Assembly: GCF_007859275.1 (NCBI RefSeq)
Contig: NZ_VOHC01000032.1
Span: 124,001-188,000, forward strand
Length of the DNA stretch: 64,000 nucleotides
Reading direction: 5' to 3'
Source: Planomicrobium sp. CPCC 101079
Lineage (GTDB): Bacteria; Bacillota; Bacilli; Bacillales_A; Planococcaceae
Numbering within the stretch: the stretch's first letter is position 1; each line of letters begins with the position of its first letter. Shown piece after piece: positions 8,592 through 16,941 of this stretch. The translations under genes were made by a program, and so were the position numbers. The notes under the pieces were generated by a model. The model saw only the letters and a program-made list of their open reading frames with translations. It had not been told where the DNA came from and did not search any database.

Positions 8592-9194
8592 ATGAATGAC
8601 GAACAAAACACGTCTTCTAAACAACGAAACCGGACAAAAGAACACCTAAAGCTCGCATTGATTGAGCTTATCAAAGAGAAGGGGTACCATACTGTTACTA
8701 TAAAAGACATTGTAAGCCGCTCCTCCTATAATCGCAGTACGTTTTATATCCATTACCGGGATAAAATGGACTTAGCTGAAGATTTACTCGATTCTATGCT
8801 CGAAGGGTTGGAAGATTCCGTAGGTCAGCCATACATACCTGGACAAAAAATATACACGGCAAATCTGCTCGCTCCATCCTTCAGCATTGTTTCTTACATA
8901 TACAAGCACCGAATTTTTTTTGAGCTTATTAATTTCACTGACACCTTGCCAGAACTACATACCAGATTCCCGCAAGCCATCTTAAAAATTTATAAGGAAC
9001 AATTTGTATTCAGAACAATTAACGACATCCCGGTAAACATGGAATATTTTAAGCTATATACGGCCTACGGCTTTTACGGACTTGTTCAGAATTGGATTAA
9101 AACCGGTTTCAAAGAATCACAAGAAGTATTTATAAAAGAAGTAATTGATTTATCCAAGACCCATATCCACTCGTTTGAATACAAAGGAAAATAA
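8592..9194 (+). CDS. TetR/AcrR family transcriptional regulator
   Basis: A 200-residue repressor-type regulator. The N-terminal helix-turn-helix reads HLKLALIELIKEKGYHTVTI then DIVSRSSYNRSTFYIHYRDK, typical of TetR proteins with a dimerising, ligand-binding C-terminal part. The ATG at 8592 is preferred over upstream in-frame starts because AAGGGGGAT lies 6-8 nt before it. The gene is divergent from the SDR gene, and a perfect 25-bp inverted repeat sits just upstream. The simplest model is local repression of both genes, relieved by a small molecule that the SDR may process. Confidence 0.85.
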   Translation: MNDEQNTSSKQRNRTKEHLKLALIELIKEKGYHTVTIKDIVSRSSYNRSTFYIHYRDKMDLAEDLLDSMLEGLEDSVGQPYIPGQKIYTANLLAPSFSIVSYIYKHRIFFELINFTDTLPELHTRFPQAILKIYKEQFVFRTINDIPVNMEYFKLYTAYGFYGLVQNWIKTGFKESQEVFIKEVIDLSKTHIHSFEYKGK

Positions 9195-9291
9195 ACGAGA
9201 GAGGCGTTCCATTCGAAATTTAGGCTTTCTAATAAATCCTTTAAACAAGCATCCCACAGAAAACATTCATTTCGGAAAGGATCTGTTCAAA

Positions 9292-9861
9292 ATGGAGATT
9301 GAGAATCTGATCGAAGTGAAGACCAGGCAGGAATTCAGGAATTGGCTTGAGGAACACTCAACTATCGAAAAGTTTTGTTGGGTGCTGATCAGTAGGACTG
9401 AACAGGCAGGAGCCATCCGCTATTTAGATGCCGTTGAGGAAGCGTTATGCTTTGGCTGGATTGATGGCACAACGAAGAAAATATCAGAGACCAAAGTGGC
9501 CCAAAGATTTTCTCCAAGAAAGAAAAAAAGCAACTGGACCGAATTGAATAAAGAAAGAGTGCGAAGGCTAGCCAAATTAGGCTTGATGAAAGAAGAAGGG
9601 CTGCGGATTCTCCCTGATATGCGCCCCGAATCGTTCGCCATCGACAAAGACATTGAAGCGCGCCTGAAAGAAGATGCCCAAGTATACCAAAACTTCCTCC
9701 GCTTTCCCGAACTTTATAAGAGGATCCGAATCGATACGATTCAAAGCTACAAACATGACCCTGAGCTGTTCTATAAGCGATTGGAGAAATTCATCAAAAA
9801 CACAAAAGAAAACAAGATGTACGGCCAGTGGAACGACAACGGCCGCTTGCTCGATTATTGA
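9292..9861 (+). CDS. YdeI/OmpD-associated family protein
   Basis: A 189-residue protein of the YdeI family (bacteriocin-protection-like, COG4430). Characteristic are the N-terminal FRNWLEEHSTIEKFCWVLIS, the block YLDAVEEALCFGWIDGTTKK and the arginine/lysine-rich RFSPRKKKSNWTELN. The biochemical role is unknown; E. coli YdeI is linked to antimicrobial peptide tolerance. AAAGGATC 9 nt before the ATG at 9292 supports this start over a longer frame that would overlap the regulator. A hairpin terminator follows directly. Confidence 0.82.
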   Translation: MEIENLIEVKTRQEFRNWLEEHSTIEKFCWVLISRTEQAGAIRYLDAVEEALCFGWIDGTTKKISETKVAQRFSPRKKKSNWTELNKERVRRLAKLGLMKEEGLRILPDMRPESFAIDKDIEARLKEDAQVYQNFLRFPELYKRIRIDTIQSYKHDPELFYKRLEKFIKNTKENKMYGQWNDNGRLLDY

Positions 9862-9897
9862 AAAAGGAAGGAGCCCATTTATGGCCCCCTCCTTTTT
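9861..9897. terminator. Terminator after ydeI-like gene, probably bidirectional
   Basis: AAAAAGGAAGGAGCCC pairs imperfectly with GGCCCCCTCCTTTTT across a short loop. T-runs lie on both sides, so it can serve the convergent LURP-one gene too. Confidence 0.7.
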
Positions 9898-9939
9898 CAT
9901 GTGTGCTTTTTCTGCTGAAAAACAGATGAAGTTTGCGGC

Positions 9940-10428
9940 TCAGGTTGCAGCTGCGGTCGCTTGGTCAGCCTTTACACAATCAATTGCGACAACAAGCGCA
10001 ACGACGAGGGCTTCCATCCTTTTGTCCACTATTTCAACTTGGTAACTGTCCCCCCACGTGAACCATTTCTTGCTCACTTGCCCCACAACTTTTCCATGCT
10101 GCAATACTTGAAAATCCATATCCCACCAATTCCCGAGCACCTCGATGCCGGCCGCATCAATCTTATAACGCGCCTTGACGAATGAAAACTCCTTTTCAAT
10201 CGTCAACACCTCTTGGCCATTCACCTCAACAAAGAACTTCGGCAAGAAACTAAACGTCTTTTTCGTTATGAGCGCAACCTCGCTTCTTGCTGCGTCCTTG
10301 ATGGAAAAAGTTTTTGGAATCTGCATAAAACTGCCTTCCACAGAATACACATCGTTCTCGTGCTGGTCTTTCACCGTAAATTTTTCGCTCAAACTGAATA
10401 ATTTCTGCTTTACGTAAAGGTATGTCAT
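9940..10428 (-). CDS. LURP-one-related / YxjI family protein
   Basis: A 162-residue protein of the LURP-one (DUF567, tubby-like barrel) family. The N-terminal LYVKQKLFSLSEKFTVKD, the repeated beta-strand pattern and the tryptophan-rich WWDMDFQVL with GQVSKKWFTWGDSY are typical. Members are intracellular and of unknown function. The Shine-Dalgarno AGGAGG lies 6 nt before the ATG, so the start is secure. The gene is on its own, convergent with the YdeI-like gene. Confidence 0.82.
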   Translation of the reverse strand: MTYLYVKQKLFSLSEKFTVKDQHENDVYSVEGSFMQIPKTFSIKDAARSEVALITKKTFSFLPKFFVEVNGQEVLTIEKEFSFVKARYKIDAAGIEVLGNWWDMDFQVLQHGKVVGQVSKKWFTWGDSYQVEIVDKRMEALVVALVVAIDCVKADQATAAAT

Positions 10429-10565
10429 ACTCCGCCTCCTTTGAATCTATGCTAATTTCTCCATACAACTGAGAGTAACTGCCTTTACTTACGGTTAACC
10501 CCGTCTAAAAGTTTCTAGTTAAGTTCGTTTTAGTTTAATTGTTTTAGTCGCGCTCGATAACCTAA

Positions 10566-10594
10566 AAAAGGATCTTCTAATCGAAGATCCTTTT
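10566..10594 (-). terminator. Terminator after the NUDIX gene
   Basis: A perfect 12-bp stem AAAAGGATCTTC/GAAGATCCTTTT with loop TAATC lies just past the NUDIX stop. T-rich sequence follows on the minus strand. The stem core is shared with the terminator at 7.5 kb. Confidence 0.85.
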
Positions 10595-10599
10595 CCATT

Positions 10600-11121
10600 T
10601 TATAATTCTCGAATAGAGCCGCGCTGCTTTCGGTTATCAAACAGCAAGTGAATCAGGCTCTCATAATACGAGATAAATTCGCCATTGCGGATCATGGCTA
10701 AAATTTCTTCCCTGCTTGCCCATTTCACGTTCTGCACTTCATCATACTGTAGCGTGAGGGTATGTAACGGCACATCTTTTTCAATCAAATAAATGTCATC
10801 AAAGCCTCTTTCAAAGTTTATCGTTAAGTGAGGCCTAAATTGCTGGAAGTCCAAATCCATACCAATCTCTTCATACAACTCCCGCTGCGCGGCAGTTTGG
10901 CTTGTATCCCCGGCCGTTGCACTCCCTCCTACAGTCAGATCCCACATATTCGGCCATCCTTCTTTAAAAGGCTGCCTTTGTTGAATGAGCATCTCTCCAT
11001 CCGAATTGAAAATGCACACATGGACCACCAAATGGTAGTCGCCAGGCTGCATCATTTCCCCGCGCACCCATGTCTGGCCGGTTTTCTTGCGGTTTATGTC
11101 ATATAAATCCCATAATTCCAT
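10600..11121 (-). CDS. NUDIX hydrolase
   Basis: A 173-residue NUDIX enzyme of the YfcD/IDI-like type (N-terminal WDLYDINRKKTG, then HLVVHVCIFN). The NUDIX box runs from GGSATAGD to RELYEEIGM. The REL-x-EE-x-G half that binds metal is intact, while the first glutamate of the consensus is replaced by aspartate. The substrate is a nucleoside-diphosphate-linked compound that cannot be named. The Shine-Dalgarno GGAGG supports the ATG, and a terminator follows. Confidence 0.88.
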   Translation of the reverse strand: MELWDLYDINRKKTGQTWVRGEMMQPGDYHLVVHVCIFNSDGEMLIQQRQPFKEGWPNMWDLTVGGSATAGDTSQTAAQRELYEEIGMDLDFQQFRPHLTINFERGFDDIYLIEKDVPLHTLTLQYDEVQNVKWASREEILAMIRNGEFISYYESLIHLLFDNRKQRGSIREL

Positions 11122-11206
11122 GGAGTACCTCCGTCTATTTTCTAATAGGCTTGAATTCTCTTTGCGTTCGAAGATGATCTCGAAGAGAAAAGGTTTTTTA
11201 AAGAAT

Positions 11207-11989
11207 TTAATATACTTCTTGCAGCGTATCCCTGAACAATCGATCCAGCATTTCCGTAGGATCCTTCACTGCAATGTTCAGCGATTTGGCATATTCTTCG
11301 AGTCGTTCCATCTCGTATTCCACAAAATTGTTGATGACATCTATACGGGGCTCGATATCAAACTCATCCCCAGCCAATTTCCGTCTCAACAGCTGATTAA
11401 CTTCATTTTTCAATTCGCTTTCAGGAACGATGTCTTCCAATAACTCCTGGAAGCTGATAGGGGGCGCCCCGTTATATTTCTCGATCCACTTGCAAGCCAA
11501 TATCGGCCGAAGCACATAAAAATACTTTTTGATCTTCACTTCAGGACCCTGGAGGTATTCACGATAGTTTTTCTTAGCCATATTCAAATAATGATAAAGC
11601 ATCGAATTTGGATAAAACACATCGGATTCCAATGACCGCATGTTATCGACAAACCCGTATTTTTGATAATAGACGATTTCGCTTCTTAGCCATTCCAATA
11701 GCGGCGGATTATTTTTCCTGAAAAGGCGCAGCGCTTTGGTGACTTCCCAGCCGCTGATGTCGAGCAAATCATTTATCGGCTCTTCAATCACATCCCGTTT
11801 TTCCCTGATTCCCTGCGGATCGATCGACAGATACCATTCGGGTGAATGAATATAAATAAACCGGACATCGTAATCGCTGTCTTTTGATGGAAAGCCCCAT
11901 GCCCGGCTTCCAGATTCCACTGCATATAAAATTTTTACTTCGTGTTTCTTTTCGATTTCCAATAGCTTCTGTTGAATGATTTCGTTCAT
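11207..11989 (-). CDS. Predicted nucleotidyltransferase (RlaP/YcgL-like)
   Basis: A 260-residue protein of the pol-beta superfamily nucleotidyltransferases (COG3541 type). The motif GSRAWGFPSKDSDYDVRFIY supplies the G-S and the D-x-D metal ligands. The middle and C-terminal helices (MAKKNYREYLQGPEVKIKKY) follow the family. The target molecule is unknown. I chose the ATG at 11989 because AGGAG lies 8 nt upstream; ATGs at 11995 and 12034 are alternatives. A degraded copy of its 3' end lies 1.5 kb away at 12.76 kb. Confidence 0.85.
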   Translation of the reverse strand: MNEIIQQKLLEIEKKHEVKILYAVESGSRAWGFPSKDSDYDVRFIYIHSPEWYLSIDPQGIREKRDVIEEPINDLLDISGWEVTKALRLFRKNNPPLLEWLRSEIVYYQKYGFVDNMRSLESDVFYPNSMLYHYLNMAKKNYREYLQGPEVKIKKYFYVLRPILACKWIEKYNGAPPISFQELLEDIVPESELKNEVNQLLRRKLAGDEFDIEPRIDVINNFVEYEMERLEEYAKSLNIAVKDPTEMLDRLFRDTLQEVY

Positions 11990-12043
11990 CGACATATCTC
12001 CTAATTCGTTTAGTTGGACAGCTGCATTTCCCATTTGTTAGGT

Positions 12044-12526
12044 TTAACGGCCCGTTGCATGCAACCTGCGATGGAGCTCACGAACCTGTTCCGCCAGTTC
12101 AGGGACAGGGCCATCTACGACCGCATCCTTGATCACATCTTCGATGGCCAGGTTCCGAACGCGCGACGGCGCAACGCCCATTTCACTTAGCCACCCGGCC
12201 AACTGCTCCGATGAACTTGCATACACGATTCGCCCCAAACCGGCCCAACCGTGAGCCGCCGAACACATCGGGCAATGTTCCCCGGATGTATAAACCGTCG
12301 CCTTGCTTCTTTCTTCAAGTGCCATATTGTTTGCCGCCCACCGTGCGATCGCAAACTCCGGATGCTGTGTATGGTCACCGCCTGCCACGTGATTATGGTC
12401 TTCAAAAAGCACTTCTCCGGCAGCTGACACAAGGACAGACCCGAACGGCTCGTCCCCTTTCTCTAAAGCCGTCTCCGCCAATTCCACACAACGCCGCAAA
12501 TGCTTCAAATCCGCCTCACTGATCAT
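12044..12526 (-). CDS. Nucleoside deaminase (CMP/dCMP deaminase fold)
   Basis: A 160-residue zinc-dependent deaminase. Zinc and catalytic motifs are HPEFA (His ligand and catalytic Glu) and TSGEHCPMCSAA (two Cys ligands). The usual proline before the first cysteine is replaced by histidine. LRRCVELAETALEKGDEPFGSVLV is the common N-terminal segment. It resembles guanine/cytosine deaminases and TadA-like proteins, but the C-terminus is not that of TadA, so a free base or nucleoside substrate is more likely. The ATG at 12526, with GGGGAG 7 nt upstream, is preferred over 12559. Confidence 0.82.
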   Translation of the reverse strand: MISEADLKHLRRCVELAETALEKGDEPFGSVLVSAAGEVLFEDHNHVAGGDHTQHPEFAIARWAANNMALEERSKATVYTSGEHCPMCSAAHGWAGLGRIVYASSSEQLAGWLSEMGVAPSRVRNLAIEDVIKDAVVDGPVPELAEQVRELHRRLHATGR

Positions 12527-12680
12527 TTTTGACTCCCCTTTCGTGCGCTTGCATTCCATACAGCTTTACTGCCTATCTTAACTTGCCTTTGACACAAGAA
12601 TATCATTCTATAGGAATTATTGCCCTTAGATCTATTCAATAAACGAATAGATAAATCATAAAAAAATACAAGAAAAAAAT

Positions 12681-12708
12681 AACGAAAGTGGAAATTTCCA
12701 CTTTCGTT
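12681..12708 (-). terminator. Palindromic terminator downstream of the nucleotidyltransferase remnant
   Basis: A 28-bp perfect palindrome with arm AACGAAAGTGGAAA is followed on the minus strand by a long T-rich run. It probably terminated the gene that is now the remnant at 12.76 kb. Confidence 0.75.
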
Positions 12709-12756
12709 ATTTCTGGATTGCAAAAAGAAGTGAGAAGGAAATTTTTCAAAGGCTCT

Positions 12757-12880
12757 AATATACTTCCTGCAAAGTATTTCTAAACAATTCATCAAGAAGT
12801 TCCGTTGGATCCTTCACTTCTATATTGAGTGTTTTGGCATATTCTCGAGGCGCTCCATTTCGTATTCCACATTTTTATGC
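12757..12880 (-). pseudogene. 3' remnant of a second RlaP/YcgL-like nucleotidyltransferase
   Basis: On the minus strand this encodes VEYEMERLE, then in another frame EYAKTLNIEVKDPTELLDEL and FRNTLQEVY-stop. It parallels the last 40 or so residues of the intact gene at 11.2 kb (VEYEMERLEEYAKSLNIAV, then LQEVY). One base is missing at the CTCGAG junction compared with CTCGAAGA. Nothing homologous is visible upstream, so only the tail remains. It is a decayed tandem paralogue; the divergence indicates an old event. Confidence 0.8.
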
Positions 12881-12957
12881 TCTTCTTGGGATAATGCCTA
12901 CCTCATTTTAAACACAGCTGCCTGCTATAACTCCTTACAAGGGCATCTGCGCTGTCT

Positions 12958-13899
12958 TCATACCGTTTTCCGGGCCCATCCCGTAATGGCCGCAATATCC
13001 TCAGGAGTGGTTCTGCAACAGCCTCCGATAATTTGGGCGCCAGCTTCATGCCAGCGTTGTGTGCTAGCGGAAAACGGATTCGCCGCAAGCTCTTCGTTCC
13101 ACGTTTTGCTCGTCGGATCGTATTGTTCACCTGAATTGGGATAAACAATGATCGGTTTTGAAGATCGGCTTTTTATCTCGTTAATTAACGACTCTATAAA
13201 TTGCGGTGCTGAACAATTGATGCCAATTGCGGCAGCTTGCTCTTCTCCATCCAGCCATTCAGCACAGACGGAAATCTTTTCTCCATCACTTATGTGGAAG
13301 CCATCCTTTGCACTAAAGCTGAACCAAGCACAAACCCCTGGAAACTCCTCGAGTACCTTTAGGATCGCTTTCGCTTCCGCCAGGCAAGGAAGCGTCTCAC
13401 ACGCGAGAAGATCCGCCCCCGCTTCCACCAATACCCTAATCCGGTCTTTATGAAAGGCAACCAATTCATCTTCGGTCAAAGAATAATTCCCGCGATATTC
13501 AGAGCCGTCCGATAGAAAAGCGCCATACGGTCCGACAGAGGCGGCGACTAACGGCTTCGGCCTGCCGGACTTGTCATTCAAGTTCGTCCAAAACTCGTCG
13601 CGGGCCTCTGATGCAAGCCGGACAGACTTTTTGATCAAGGCGATTGCTTCTTCCTCAGTCAATCCTCTTTCTTTATACCCTTCAATTGTCGCCTGGTAGC
13701 TTGCCGTGATTGCACAATCTGCACCGGCATGAAAATAATCGAGATGGACTTGCTTTATCAATTCCGGCTTCTCCATTACGATTTTTGCTGACCATAGGCG
13801 ATCATTTAAATTGCATCCATAATTCTCGAGTTCTGTCGCCATCGCACCGTCCAGAATCAGAATAGGATAGTCCGTTAAAATTTCCTGTATAGGGTTCAC
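12958..13899 (-). CDS. mmuM: Homocysteine S-methyltransferase
   Basis: Transfers a methyl group from S-methylmethionine (or SAM) to homocysteine, giving methionine. LDGAMATELE opens the barrel. The zinc ligands are the cysteine of GINCSAP (about residue 225) and the pair in GGCCRTTP (294-295). The GTG at 13899 fits the family N-terminus (NPIQ then LDGAMATELE) and has GGAAGGA 9 nt upstream, giving 313 residues; an ATG at 13938 is possible but extends beyond homologues. It is the last gene of an operon with an amino-acid ABC transporter under a SAM riboswitch, which points to S-methylmethionine salvage. Confidence 0.93.
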   Translation of the reverse strand: MNPIQEILTDYPILILDGAMATELENYGCNLNDRLWSAKIVMEKPELIKQVHLDYFHAGADCAITASYQATIEGYKERGLTEEEAIALIKKSVRLASEARDEFWTNLNDKSGRPKPLVAASVGPYGAFLSDGSEYRGNYSLTEDELVAFHKDRIRVLVEAGADLLACETLPCLAEAKAILKVLEEFPGVCAWFSFSAKDGFHISDGEKISVCAEWLDGEEQAAAIGINCSAPQFIESLINEIKSRSSKPIIVYPNSGEQYDPTSKTWNEELAANPFSASTQRWHEAGAQIIGGCCRTTPEDIAAITGWARKTV

Positions 13900-13941
13900 T
13901 CTAAACCATCCTTCCACTGGCCAAACTTGTTTCGCCATCTT

Positions 13942-14682
13942 TTATTTGGTTCTGATTGCTTTGCCTAAAAATTGTTTGGTTCTCTCAGCTTTAGGATGAT
14001 TAAAAATTTGCTCAGGTGTTCCCTCTTCAATAATCACACCATCTTCCATGAAAATGACGCGATCGGAGATTTCACGAGCAAAATTCAGTTCATGTGTAAC
14101 AATAAGCATCGTATTCCCTTCGCTTGCCACCTTTTTGATCGTTGTTAAAACTTCATCGACTAGTTCTGGATCCAAGGAAGATGTCGGTTCATCAAACAGT
14201 AGAACTTCCGGATTGAGTGCAAGCGCCCGGGCAATTCCCACTCGTTGCTGCTGCCCGCCTGATAGTTGTGCCGGATAGTGGCTTAACCGGTTCGTTAAGC
14301 CGACTCTTTCGAGAATTTCCAAGCTCTTCTTTTTTGCTTCAACCTTATGGACTCGCTTCACACTGGTCAACCCAACCATCACATTTTGCAGCACGGTAAA
14401 ATTTTTAAACAAGTTGTATTGTTGAAAGACCATTCCTGTTGAATTTCTTAAAGTAACGATATCTGCTTTGCTTGCTGATTCAGCATCCACTCTTTTATCG
14501 CCAATTTCAACGATTCCGCGTGTCGGCTGCTCCAAGAAATTAATGCAGCGCAAAAGAGTGGATTTGCCTGAACCGCTCGGCCCTAAAATCGAAACGACTT
14601 CGCCTTTATTGACGGTTAGGCCGATCCCTTTCAGCACATGCTGGCTGCCGTAATACTTATGGATGTTTTCCAATTTAATCAT
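13942..14682 (-). CDS. Amino-acid ABC transporter ATP-binding protein
   Basis: A 246-residue ATPase of the polar-amino-acid uptake family (GlnQ/TcyN type). It has Walker [10 protein letters not shown] (about 34-42), the Q-loop in VFQQYNLF, signature LSGGQQQR and Walker B LLFDEP, then the H-loop in VTHELNFA. It overlaps the permease gene by 4 nt and ends 42 nt before the mmuM GTG, so translation is coupled. With mmuM and the SAM riboswitch, the transported solute is probably S-methylmethionine, methionine or a related sulfur amino acid. Confidence 0.93.
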   Translation of the reverse strand: MIKLENIHKYYGSQHVLKGIGLTVNKGEVVSILGPSGSGKSTLLRCINFLEQPTRGIVEIGDKRVDAESASKADIVTLRNSTGMVFQQYNLFKNFTVLQNVMVGLTSVKRVHKVEAKKKSLEILERVGLTNRLSHYPAQLSGGQQQRVGIARALALNPEVLLFDEPTSSLDPELVDEVLTTIKKVASEGNTMLIVTHELNFAREISDRVIFMEDGVIIEEGTPEQIFNHPKAERTKQFLGKAIRTK

Positions 14683-15401
14683 GAAGCAATCCCTCTTTCA
14701 TATCTGCGAGCCCGCTTCTCAATTAGTACCAACAATCGCTCTACTACAATACAAAGAATCCAGTAGACAATCGATACCCCGATATACACTTCAAAAAATG
14801 CCAACCCGCGGGAACCGAGAATTTTGGCTTGTCCCATAATATCTATAACACCAATAATGAAAACAAGAGAAGTGTCCTTGATCGTGCTGATAAACATATT
14901 TCCAAGGTTGGGTATGGCCACGGCCAAAGCCTGCGGAAAAATGATTTGGAGCATCATTTGAGCAGGGGTCATCCCGATTGATTTAGCGGCTTCGAATTGC
15001 CCACGGTCAACCGATTCAATTGCAGACCTGATTGTCTCGGACAAATAAGCCCCCAGATTCACAGAAAACGCCACCAACGCATAGACCTCTGGGGGAATGC
15101 TATTAACATCCGCCGATTGAAGCCAGCCATATTGGATCTGCAAATAATAAATAATTTTAGGTATTCCATAAAACACAAGATAGATCTGCACCAACAAAGG
15201 GGTTCCCCTGATAAATGATACGTAAATAGACGAAATTACCCTTAATACCGGAACCCTATATATTTTGATGAGTGCCGTAATCACCCCGATAAACAAACTC
15301 AAAATCAGCGAGCCTACAGCAATCCCGATCGTAATGGGCAGCCGCGAAATAATAGCAGGAATACTTTCTATTAAAAAATTGATATCCAGTAAATTTTCCA
15401 T
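14679..15401 (-). CDS. Amino-acid ABC transporter permease
   Basis: A 240-residue membrane protein of the His/Glu/Gln/Arg permease family. Several hydrophobic segments are visible, along with the EAA loop [20 protein letters not shown] that contacts the ATPase. [20 protein letters not shown] is typical for cystine and polar amino-acid permeases. It presumably works as a homodimer, since only one permease gene is present. It sits between the binding-protein and ATPase genes. Confidence 0.92.
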   Translation of the reverse strand: MENLLDINFLIESIPAIISRLPITIGIAVGSLILSLFIGVITALIKIYRVPVLRVISSIYVSFIRGTPLLVQIYLVFYGIPKIIYYLQIQYGWLQSADVNSIPPEVYALVAFSVNLGAYLSETIRSAIESVDRGQFEAAKSIGMTPAQMMLQIIFPQALAVAIPNLGNMFISTIKDTSLVFIIGVIDIMGQAKILGSRGLAFFEVYIGVSIVYWILCIVVERLLVLIEKRARRYERGIAS

Positions 15402-15422
15402 ATTCTCTTCCCTTCCACAAAC

Positions 15423-16241
15423 CTATTCAGGGATGTATTCTCCGCCGGTCCATTTTTCCGACAACTCGGCCAACGTGCCATCTTGTTTGAGTTCTTCCAG
15501 AACAGGGTCGATCAAAGCCTTTAACTTTTCGCCTTCCTCTTCCTGTTTCAGTACAATGCCCATGTCATCATTGACCAAAGGCTGGCCCACAACTTCCACA
15601 CCCAGATCATTTTTTTCCAAAACCGCGTTGATCATGATCGGGTCGTTTACATAGGCATCTATACGGCCATTCTGCACATCTTGCAAAATCTCAGAAGGGT
15701 TTCCGCTTTCGCTGTATTTCAGGTCAATCGGCTGCGCCGCTTTTTTGTTGTATTCTTCCAAAAGCAATGTGTAAGAATCTCCAGCTAGAGCTCCGACCTT
15801 CTTGCCTTCCAAATCCTCTATTGTTTGAATGTCTTCTCTTCCTTTTTCCACGGCAATCACCGTCTGGGAAGCAAAATACGATTCATCGGTGAACAAGTAT
15901 TTTTCCTGGCGTTCTGGCGTTTTCGCTACTTGATCGGCTATGGCCTGAATTTTATTTGATTCCAGTGCAAGAAACATACTGTCCCAAGGAACAGCAACAA
16001 ACTCGAATGTATAACCATCCAATTTCTCGTCGATTTCTTTTACAACTTCAACATCATACCCTGTCAGTTCGTTGTTATCGTCTGCAAAAGCAAAAGGAGG
16101 ATAATCGTTTTGTGTCCCTACCAGAATCACTTGGTCTCCAGTGGCACTTGTTGCTGCTTCTTTTGATGAACACCCGCTTAATGCCCCACTTACACCTAAT
16201 AATAAAAACAGAGATCCGGCTAAGTAATGTTTTCTTTTCAT
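15423..16241 (-). CDS. Amino-acid ABC transporter substrate-binding lipoprotein
   Basis: A 272-residue solute-binding protein of family 3. The signal peptide ends at the lipobox VSGALSGC, so it is lipid-anchored on the outer face of the membrane. VGTQNDYPPFAFADDNNELT and GYDVEVVKEI are the standard opening strands, and the chain ends with LSEKWTGG. It is the first gene behind the SAM riboswitch and terminator. B. subtilis methionine uptake proteins (MetQ) belong to another family, so this is a second route whose ligand is inferred from mmuM as S-methylmethionine or methionine. Confidence 0.92.
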   Translation of the reverse strand: MKRKHYLAGSLFLLLGVSGALSGCSSKEAATSATGDQVILVGTQNDYPPFAFADDNNELTGYDVEVVKEIDEKLDGYTFEFVAVPWDSMFLALESNKIQAIADQVAKTPERQEKYLFTDESYFASQTVIAVEKGREDIQTIEDLEGKKVGALAGDSYTLLLEEYNKKAAQPIDLKYSESGNPSEILQDVQNGRIDAYVNDPIMINAVLEKNDLGVEVVGQPLVNDDMGIVLKQEEEGEKLKALIDPVLEELKQDGTLAELSEKWTGGEYIPE

Positions 16242-16463
16242 TTTAAAAACTCCTTTGTTTTACAGAGAGTCACAAGTCAATTCCGTGCCAAAAGCAATGA
16301 TGCATCTTTTGCTAATTAAACAACAGTAAAGCCTGCGCTGCTTCAATTCATTGTGCAGATGAACCAATTTCCAGAGACCCATGCCTGTCGCCAGTTTGAA
16401 TCCGGTAACTCTTCTCCTTTCGCTGTAAGAAATAAAACAGCGGCAGTGTTTTTTGTATACAAA

Positions 16464-16493
16464 AAAACCTATTCCGATACGAAATAGGTTTTA
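16464..16493 (-). terminator. Terminator hairpin of the SAM riboswitch
   Basis: A stem formed by AAAACCTATTTC and GAATAGGTTTT is followed by a run of seven T on the minus strand, between the riboswitch aptamer and the first gene. It is the expression platform: SAM-bound aptamer should allow this terminator to form. Confidence 0.88.
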
Positions 16494-16501
16494 ATCTACA
16501 T

Positions 16502-16601
16502 CTTATCTCTCAGAGTAAACACTCTGCAGGAATTAGCACCTCTCATAAAAATGATGGTTGCTGGACGTCATCGGGCCTGTCCCTCGGTCTCTCTTGATAA
16601 G
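16502..16601 (-). ncRNA. SAM-I (S-box) riboswitch
   Basis: The minus strand reads CTTATCAAGAGAGACCGAGG, GACAGGCCCGATGACGTC, CAGCAACC, then GAGAGGTGCTAATTCC, and closes with GAGATAAG. These are the conserved blocks of the S-box aptamer: the P1 helix CTTATC/GATAAG, the kink-turn in P2, the pseudoknot partner GGCCCGATGA and the GGTGCTAATTCC segment. A Rho-independent terminator follows. High SAM should switch off the ABC transporter and mmuM operon. Confidence 0.96.
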
Positions 16602-16627
16602 TTATTTAATTTTTTTACATATTAAAG

Positions 16628-16656
16628 ATAGTATTTTACATTGCCTCTCCTGTCAA
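16628..16656 (-). promoter_or_regulatory. Promoter of the SAM-riboswitch operon
   Basis: On the minus strand a consensus -35 TTGACA (complement 16651-16656), a 17-bp spacer and -10 TACTAT (complement 16628-16633) stand about 27 nt before the aptamer P1 helix. Confidence 0.8.
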
Positions 16657-16941
16657 ATACATTTTTCTTTTACTCCGAATTTATACAAAGAATTTTAATG
16701 AAAATTTGAAGATTAGAGTGAAAAGGCAAGGTTTTATGCCTTCTTAAGCTTTTTAAGGAAGTTCATTTCGTATATTAAAAAGCGCGCTATGAAGAATTGA
16801 CAACAATTCAAATGTTAAATACTATCTAATAATACTTCAAATTTTGGAGAGCTCTTTACAAATAACATCGAATTTTACTTTATCCAGGGCTGTTAGCTTT
16901 TAAACCGACCCAATTTCACAGAAGAGCGGAGCGAAAGAAAA

